Shown here piece after piece: positions 57,100-64,000 of a stretch of DNA of 64,000 bases. Source of the DNA: Steromphala cineraria (lineage: Eukaryota > Mollusca > Gastropoda > Trochida > Trochidae); NCBI GenBank assembly GCA_916613615.1, contig OU744732.1, positions 26,608,673 through 26,672,672 on the forward strand. The letters are read 5' to 3'. The notes under the pieces were generated by a model that worked only from the letters and a program-made list of their open reading frames with translations, searched no databases and was not told the DNA's origin. Position 1 is the stretch's first letter. Every line of letters starts with the position of its first letter. Position numbers and translations under genes: made by a program.

Positions 57100-60000
57100 A
57101 TGCAGAGCATAAAGGGGATGTTTTCTTATATTTCTTAGGTTTATCAGATAGTTTGAAGGAAATCAAATATTGAATATATAGAGATTATTAACATTGATAT
57201 CATATAATACATATAATTTCATTCCTATTATATGATATTAATGATATGGAAACACACGAAGTTAATAAAAAAAAGTATGGTATAATGTCATTTTGAAATA
57301 AAAGGGTGTAACGAAAATATGTTTCCTTCTTAAAATATGTTTGACCTACATTTCGTGGAGTAATTTCTTTCACACTACACAAAAGTGAAGGTAATATTGT
57401 TGGTGATATACAGTTGTTAACAGTCTAGAAATATTCCTTCATTAATTTTTTTTTCATTGTGATAGAAACGTCTTCTACAATCTATCAACATTTAAGTCTG
57501 ATTTCCAGTGCACGACCACACATTGTTTTTACTACAGCAAACAATGTGTATGAAGCACTTGTCTACGTTGCTACAACAAGGAAAGTAAACTCTAACTGCA
57601 TTTTTTAAAGCTGCATTGTCGTTGTTGTTACGCTCGTCACGGTATCCTTAGACTTAACGCCGATTATTTGCGAAGGTGGTGTTTTTAAGTTTGATACTAT
57701 GCTACTAGATATTGTGTACCATCAGTAGAATATGATTTGTTTTTGCTCATAAGTTGACTGACACGGTCAAAGTGGTCTGACCCTATGTTATTCACGCAAA
57801 TTTAAGAACATATGTGTTAGAATTAGCTTCATATCGTTATTTTTTTTGTGTAAATGCATGATGAAAACAACTTTAAATGCTTCGATAACCAATCTATTTC
57901 TTAAATACGAATGCCTATAAAGTTTAACCTGAAGAATTTTGTTTTCGTCATTTTCCTCCTTCCAGAAACATATTGATAATTGTCATCTTTATCTATTCGG
58001 ACAATTGATTGGATAAAGTTGAAGATTGAAAACTTGCAATGCGATCTTCTAACTGTAAACACTAGAAACGCAACTATTTTCATTGATAAGAATTTGAAAT
58101 GTTAACCCGATAATCCAATCTCACCCAAGTGTCATGTCAATGCAAGCACAGAAATGACCGGAGGATTAATCTCTTAGGAAAGGGTTTAATATCCTCCTCA
58201 TTTTTATCTCTGGAAATGTCAAGTCTTTCTTATTTGATGTGAAGAAGATACCAGTAAATAAGCTTGTCAGTTCAGTGCACGATATGTCATCACTGTCCTG
58301 AACTACATGTATCTATATGCATTTGCATTGTATTGTTTACACAAGGAGAAATTTTAAACTTTACAAACCTGGGGTTTTTTTTATTCCAAAGTGTTTTTTT
58401 ATTCAATGTAGTTTTCCTGATAGTAGTGATTTATCACAACCCGAACATTCTGTCATGATTGATTCCGTTTAAAATGTATCAAAAATCAAAATATTCTGTA
58501 AACTGTATATGTGAAATGAGACAAAAATCATACACAACTTTGGAAGAGGGTTTGTAAACATATTCACCAAATGTTCTATTGTCTAAATATTCGTCATTTT
58601 GTTACATATACTTTCCACTCTAAATTGTCAAAAAGTAAAATTCCTCTGTCAATTAAGACACAATTTACATTTAAATAATACGGTTTTGAGATATAACTAA
58701 CAAGGAAATTACAAAGTGAATACTTTTAAAGGGTGGTTTGGAGAGAGCTTTATATCATGATCATATCTATTAATTTTTCAGTTTTGTTCATGTTTTCAAT
58801 AGCTATTTTCAAATTAATGTTTCTAGTTTCATCATGAAAAAAATGTGTTTAGATGAAGTCAAACAAGTGTACTCAAATGCACTTTAACATGAAATGAGTA
58901 AATTTCCCTTCACGAAATTCATCACTTAGGCTTTATAAGGTTTCTCAAATTAAAGATGACAGGTCCATACCAATGTACTAAATGTACGCACTTAACGATG
59001 TATCTCATAACTCATTAATAGGAATGGATCTTATTGCATTTACACTATCCATTATGGGCCATTTTAGCTGCTCTCCAGATTAAGTCTTGTCAGTTGCACA
59101 GTTTACTCAGCAAGTATTCATCCCTGTTGCAATACATGATCTAATGAAAGGGTATCTTTATCAGGGGTTACTAGCCCCTTTTCTGTGTATCAAGAACTTT
59201 TGTCTTGTGCAGATAAGATTCACAAGAGCTTTAGTCTTCGAGCTAGCACATATGAAAAAAGGCTATAAATCCTTTGTGGATGTCATGGTTTAATATATAC
59301 TGCTCAGTTAAATGCGTAGGTTAAATGTTATGTTAAGTATTCAACAGTTATCACCATAAAGTTCTAGAATGCCACTTAAACAGCTCAGAGATAAATATAC
59401 TATTTCAATTTGACAAATACGATGCAGATTATAATCCCCCTCCACGTAGACTATATGGGTTAAGTTTCAGCCGTCCGTCCTGTCAGTACGCCTGTCTGTC
59501 CATAAAATCGGACAGCTTTTCGAAAAAATATACATGTAATAATCATTTGGTTTGTCTTTTGGGTATCAATAACCTAATGAAGTTCGACAATGAAAAGCAA
59601 TAATTTTGTATGGCATTATGTTGTTTTATGGTTTTCGGACTGATTTTTCAGAAACTCTTCATGATAAGATTACCAAAATTGCACATCTTTGTTTAAATAA
59701 TTTGATAGAGTGACTACATCTAAAGCTTGAGCTTATACTTTACGGAGTTATTTCTCTTGTCCCCTGTTTGTTGACTGTGTTCAAGGATATCTTCAAAGAG
59801 GAAACTTTCTAAGAAACTATTTATGATAGAATTTGACATCAAGCTTCTACAAATCTCTAATTGAATTGACTGTGTTAACGTATGTACATGTTGAATGAAT
59901 ATTCACTTCCAAAGTTCGCTTAGATTATTAAGACATCAAATGAAAGCAAACCTCTCATCTTGGATTTAAAAATATAAAAGATAATATAAACATGAATGAA

Positions 60001-60670
60001 TGTGTTTCTGTTGGCGAACATGAAACAAAGGAATTTCAAAAATTTACATTTTCCTTTTAAATGTTTTGCCTAACCCGATGAAATCAATCTTCTCAATATC
60101 TCTGGCTCCTATGCTAAAACGTTTCTTCATATGCTAATTTCAATATGCTGCATCAATACATGAATGAACACCTTGAATGCAATTGATTCGTCTTATAACA
60201 TCGACCACCAGAAGGACTATGAAATCAGATAGGAAAGTGTAATTGATACATTCTTTTATGTCAACTACACGCAGACATTTGACATGAAGTGTTTGCACAT
60301 TATCATATTGAAACTGTTTTGTCATCGGACAGTGTTCCCATCAAACTGTTTTAAAATATTGATTTGTAAATTAGTATATGAAGAAATTTATACAAAGCAA
60401 ATTTTGCTTTTACGATTAAGTATTGTATTTGATTAAGATCTACATTTGAAGAAATAGTTGTAGATTGACTGAAAATAACGGTTTTAGTTTTGTATATCAA
60501 TTGCAATTATTTCACCAATAGTTCCTTTTCATAACGTATCTGTCGTCTTATATGATGTCCTTAAGATTTCATTAAACAAATATGAATTGGAAAATGAAAA
60601 TTCTCAGTTAGAATAGCTTCTATGTCATATTGTCTCCTAGTCTACCAAGAATGCATCATGGCAGAGTCAC
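57100..60670. other. Copy B interior; no supported gene
   Basis: Mostly a duplicate of 46.6-48.4 kb, with about 1.2 kb (58.6-59.75 kb) that I could not place in copy A. That extra piece holds a 68-codon plus frame (59,087-59,293) with no recognised domain. Confidence 0.4.
58160..58197. repeat. Conserved hairpin in copy B
   Basis: Same GGAGGATTAATC / TTTAATATCCTCC pair as at 47,110. Confidence 0.5.
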
Positions 60671-60671
60671 T

Positions 60672-60822
60672 CATTACCATAATTGGGTGTTTTTTCGTAA
60701 ATTATGAAGTAGTAATTAAGTTTAGATAGTGTTAGTAAGTAAACACACTCATAACCATAATTGGTTGTTTTTTCGTAACTTATGAAGTAGTAATTAAGTT
60801 TAGATAATGTAAGTAAGTAAGT
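60672..60822. repeat. Two-copy tandem repeat, period 78 bp
   Basis: ACCATAATTGGGTGTTTTTT and ACCATAATTGGTTGTTTTTT, each followed by GAAGTAGTAATTAAGTTTAG. Absent from copy A, so it arose or inserted after the duplication. Confidence 0.85.
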
Positions 60823-60825
60823 TAA

Positions 60826-61095
60826 TACCACGGTTCAAATTAAAAGACAATGTTTTCAAACTAAATGATGCAGTTAAAGATCGAATTTGTCATGAAAAGT
60901 TCAGACATGCGATTCCCCATTCTAACGCAAAGTGAATTAAGGTTTTCACACAAAAACGGACGCAAATGGACAAATGTGAATCTTTAAAATTTGTTCTCTG
61001 AAATGGATGATTGGTTTGTGAAATGAGATATTTGAAAATTTTACATTTAGAATGAACGTAAAATGAAAACTAAAAATATCAAACCTTAAAAAATA
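60826..61095 (-). mobile_element. MITE, family M, copy 5 (decayed)
   Basis: CGGTTCAAATTAAAAGACAATG and GACATGCGATTCC match the reverse complement of copy 1. The right terminal repeat is lost. Orthologous, through the duplication, to copy 4. Confidence 0.6.
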
Positions 61096-61274
61096 AGCCT
61101 TATTATGCCTCCTGACACATGAACGGTTTTTCCTAGTTTCAACCATACACTGATATCAGGGCAAATTTCAGTTTCAGATTTGAAGGCCAAGGTCGGATAT
61201 ACATGTATAGTGTAGAGCATGGGGACATTCAGCTGTAAGTCACCGAGGATGTGCTGTGATGCGTTTTTCTTGAG

Positions 61275-61438
61275 ATCAGCTACGTCGATTCAACAACAAA
61301 CATTCCGAAAGCTGCTTTCGATGCCCACGTGTCAATAGATGTCTATTAGCGTCTCCATTAAGACGTATATCTTGGTTCTCTGGAGACTTGGTTCGTATAC
61401 AAGTAGACAACCTGTCACTCAAGCATAGATTAGTTTGA
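61275..61438 (+). CDS. Conserved exon-like segment, copy B
   Basis: Partner of 48,808-49,010, with the same acceptor-like tract (TTTTTCTTGAG). The frame ends earlier, at TGA 61,436. An 81-codon minus frame (61,276-61,521) overlaps it, but in copy A that frame has a TGA, so the plus frame survives better. Confidence 0.3.
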
Positions 61439-61485
61439 TTTAGATACTCAGCAGTACCCGTCTTGATTCTCATATGATAAGGGAG

Positions 61486-63900
61486 AACAATTTTCTTAAT
61501 GTAAAGGGATATCACAGACAATATCTTTCAATAACTTCAATACCTTATAAAAGCCATTTAGATAGTGAAAAACTGTTACATTGTTTGAGATCACATTATC
61601 TTCAATAGTACAAATTCTTGTACTTTAAAGGGCCAGTCCAATGCGAATCAGGCAAGACTGCCAGCAATGACCATACGTTCTAACCATCTCATCCTTTTAC
61701 TGATTACATAAGCCCGTTTTGCAGCAGCAAATTACAAACTATTAAACCTGTATAACACATAAAGGTGGTTTCGATTTGAAAAATGCGATTAAACATTTCT
61801 TATACAAAAATAGCATATTTCATTTCAATTCTGCCTCGATCGTAGCTTTACACATAAAAGGTAAATTTTCCGTGTAGGAAATCTACAATCTCCTTCAGTT
61901 GAGATAGACTCAATTGACAAATCATATTGAGCGTTTTCTATGAGATAGTTCCGTCAACAAGAAGGACTCGATCTGTCTTTAGAAATGAAATTTAGACTAC
62001 TTAAAACTTGATCTGATCATAACAAGTTGGATTAGATTGACACTGTGATTGCAAAAGCTTTAAGTGTCTGTCAATCATTTTAACAGAAAAACAGTTGAAG
62101 AAACTGTTAACCAATTCTTATTTGTGTATAACTCATAAGCTCTTTGGTTCTTGATGTTGATATACTTGTTTAATGGTTTAGTATGTAACATCCTGTCAGG
62201 TTTTCTGTACATAATCTGATAAGAAATCTTAGTCTCATTCAGGAAGATTGAATAGTGTTGTTTTAGTAAGAAATTCCACGTTTTTAACTACTTTATATTG
62301 AACAAAATCATTGCAATGACACGTTTTTAATTATTTCAAATTAAATTCGAAAATAATTTGTTAATTAAAGTTGTCTTTTTTAAAAGCTTTTTTAAATGGT
62401 CTAATAGCTTTCATGCGAAATTACTCTGAATATATTGCCATCATTCAAGTAAGAGGTAGCAGTAATAAAAGTAGTAGCAGAAGTTGTATACCTTGAACAC
62501 TGTCCTATTGTCATCTTGGCACAAGTTCTTTGCAATACTTTGTATTTTGAAAAGCTGTTAGGACTTAAGTAATTGTTTACTATTTTAAATGTTGCGTCGA
62601 TTTTGTGTATTTCGAAGAAACAGATTATGTGATTATGGCAGACTCGAAATGTGGCGATTATTTCAATGTAAGAAGGTATTTCATTCATATGATATTTACC
62701 GGTAAGTGTTTCATAGATATAAATGTCTGCTTCAGAAACTTCGGTTTTCTTTGATCAGCAAATCCTCAGACATAAGTAAATACGAGACTGAAGCATTGTC
62801 TTCTAATAATCATAAGCCGATATGTGACTGTTTGTCATTGTAAGTAGTTTACTGTCTGCTTTGGAGCTATTCCCTATATATTGGCGCCTAATTCAGTTAC
62901 AGCAAGACAATATTTCACGTCTTGAAGAAATTTGCATTTATATTTAGATGAGAGCTACTTTTTAGATACTAAACCATGCAAGATACGGTTGTTGGCATCT
63001 GACATGGAATATCGCATTAAAATGCCAGTGCTTTAAATAATAAAAAGAGAAGACCTTGTTTATATCACCTATGAAAACATAGATATTACATAGACATTTT
63101 TTGTTAAATCATCAATTTCAAATCTCCTTAACTAAGTGAGAAAGCAGAAAGAAATTGAACACTTTTAAAACGTTCTGGAGCAATGAGCGTCAACGAATTC
63201 ATGTCAAATAAAGTGCATTTTATCAACAGTATTGTTGTTTTACCTGTAATCCATACTTTATCAATTTTTAACCTGAACTCAGTTTGAAATTGCACAAAAA
63301 TTTCAAAGGCACAAAATCTAAAGTTTCTTTTCCTAAAAAATATAAATGTGCATTATTATTCACTAGAAATATGCCTGTCAAATACTTTCAAAACTGACAT
63401 TGAAAACTTGGTAGCGCTTCTTTAGGACACTTGTTTCGAAAAAGTAATATAAAAAAGATGTTCTTCGTAATATCTGTTCTTAATTCCCAACTTCAATTGA
63501 CACACAATCAATATGTATTCAGTTGATTAAATGTTTTGAAATTAGAAAAGATTAATTTTCCGAAAGATTTCTTTTGGAAATTTTGCATAACATCATGGAG
63601 GCCCAATTTAAACTGAATAGAAAATAAAAAAATTTAATTTAAAATTATGTAGGAACGGGAATCATCCACGCCTTTCAAGAAACATTCCGTTAACATTAAT
63701 AAGAGAATTCTTTGTAAATGGTATAATAACTTTTCAAAAACCTATTTCCTTCATTGCTAAAATATCATTTATGTAACATTATCCATGTTGAATAAAAACA
63801 TCTAAATTTCAAGGCTGCAATCATTCACATTTAATGATTTATGTTGTTCTTTTTCTCCGAGGCAAGTTGATTTGGATATTTGAATTATCTGCAAGCAACC
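61486..63900. other. Copy B right part; no supported gene
   Basis: Duplicate of 49.0-51.4 kb with small indels, no new feature seen. Confidence 0.4.
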
Positions 63901-64000
63901 TTGATGGTTGTGGCTGGTTGTGAAATATCAGTTTAATTGGAAATGTGATTGCAGCAACATGTATGAACGACAGAAACTCAACTCGAAAATAGGTTGTTCA

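Larger units (their letters stand above)
54980..64000. repeat. Tandem duplication, copy B (runs off the window)
   Basis: Partner of copy A. Still collinear at the last base of the window, so the duplication continues to the right. Confidence 0.85.

Overview
This is AT-rich animal nuclear DNA, most probably from a bivalve mollusc. I infer this from an intact tRNA-derived SINE whose body carries the 'GCCGCTTTCAAGAG..TTTCACTTA' core familiar from molluscan repeats, from many TA-targeting DNA transposons and long foldback palindromes, from abundant ACATGTA-type words, and from the absence of any long open frame. There is no bacterial-style gene organisation. The longest frames are about 150 codons, and most are chance. 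I can support no complete gene, only exon-sized candidates and many mobile elements.

Layout. 1-1608: a DNA element with 86-bp terminal inverted repeats and inverted CTGTAC/GGACGTTGC modules. 2.7-3.84 kb: three inverted repeats. 4.4-10.4 kb: small exon candidates, some resembling pieces of a C-type-lectin-like domain, with two MITEs of one family. 10.8-11.1 kb: a full SINE with a 13-bp target duplication. 12.0-14.3 kb: palindromes, then a decayed Tc1/mariner element (DD34E). 14.3-31.9 kb: diverged duplications, one inverted.

18.0-46.5 kb: large direct repeat units. Unit II (20.4-26.8 kb) is duplicated as unit III (31.9-40.4 kb), which carries a 2.49-kb insertion absent from II. Diverged relatives lie at 18.0-19.5 (I), 42.0-46.4 (IV) and 55.0-57.1 kb (V). 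A block of about 150 bp recurs 12 times, four times each in II and III. In both, a fragment resembling a TNF-family domain lies next to the block array on the minus strand. An intact-frame plus-strand relative with a good splice acceptor sits at 29,496-29,733.

44.0-64.0 kb: a tandem duplication with offset about 10.7-12.5 kb (copy A 44.0-51.9, copy B 55.0 to window end). A MITE is present only in A, and a pogo/Tigger-like MITE only in B. Each is paired with a recognisable empty site, so both insertions can be dated relative to the duplication.

Overall I read this as a decaying, tandemly expanding locus with remnants of receptor/ligand-type immune gene families (lectin-like and TNF-like), heavily invaded by transposons. 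The domain names rest on motif recognition only; the repeat and transposon calls rest directly on the sequence.
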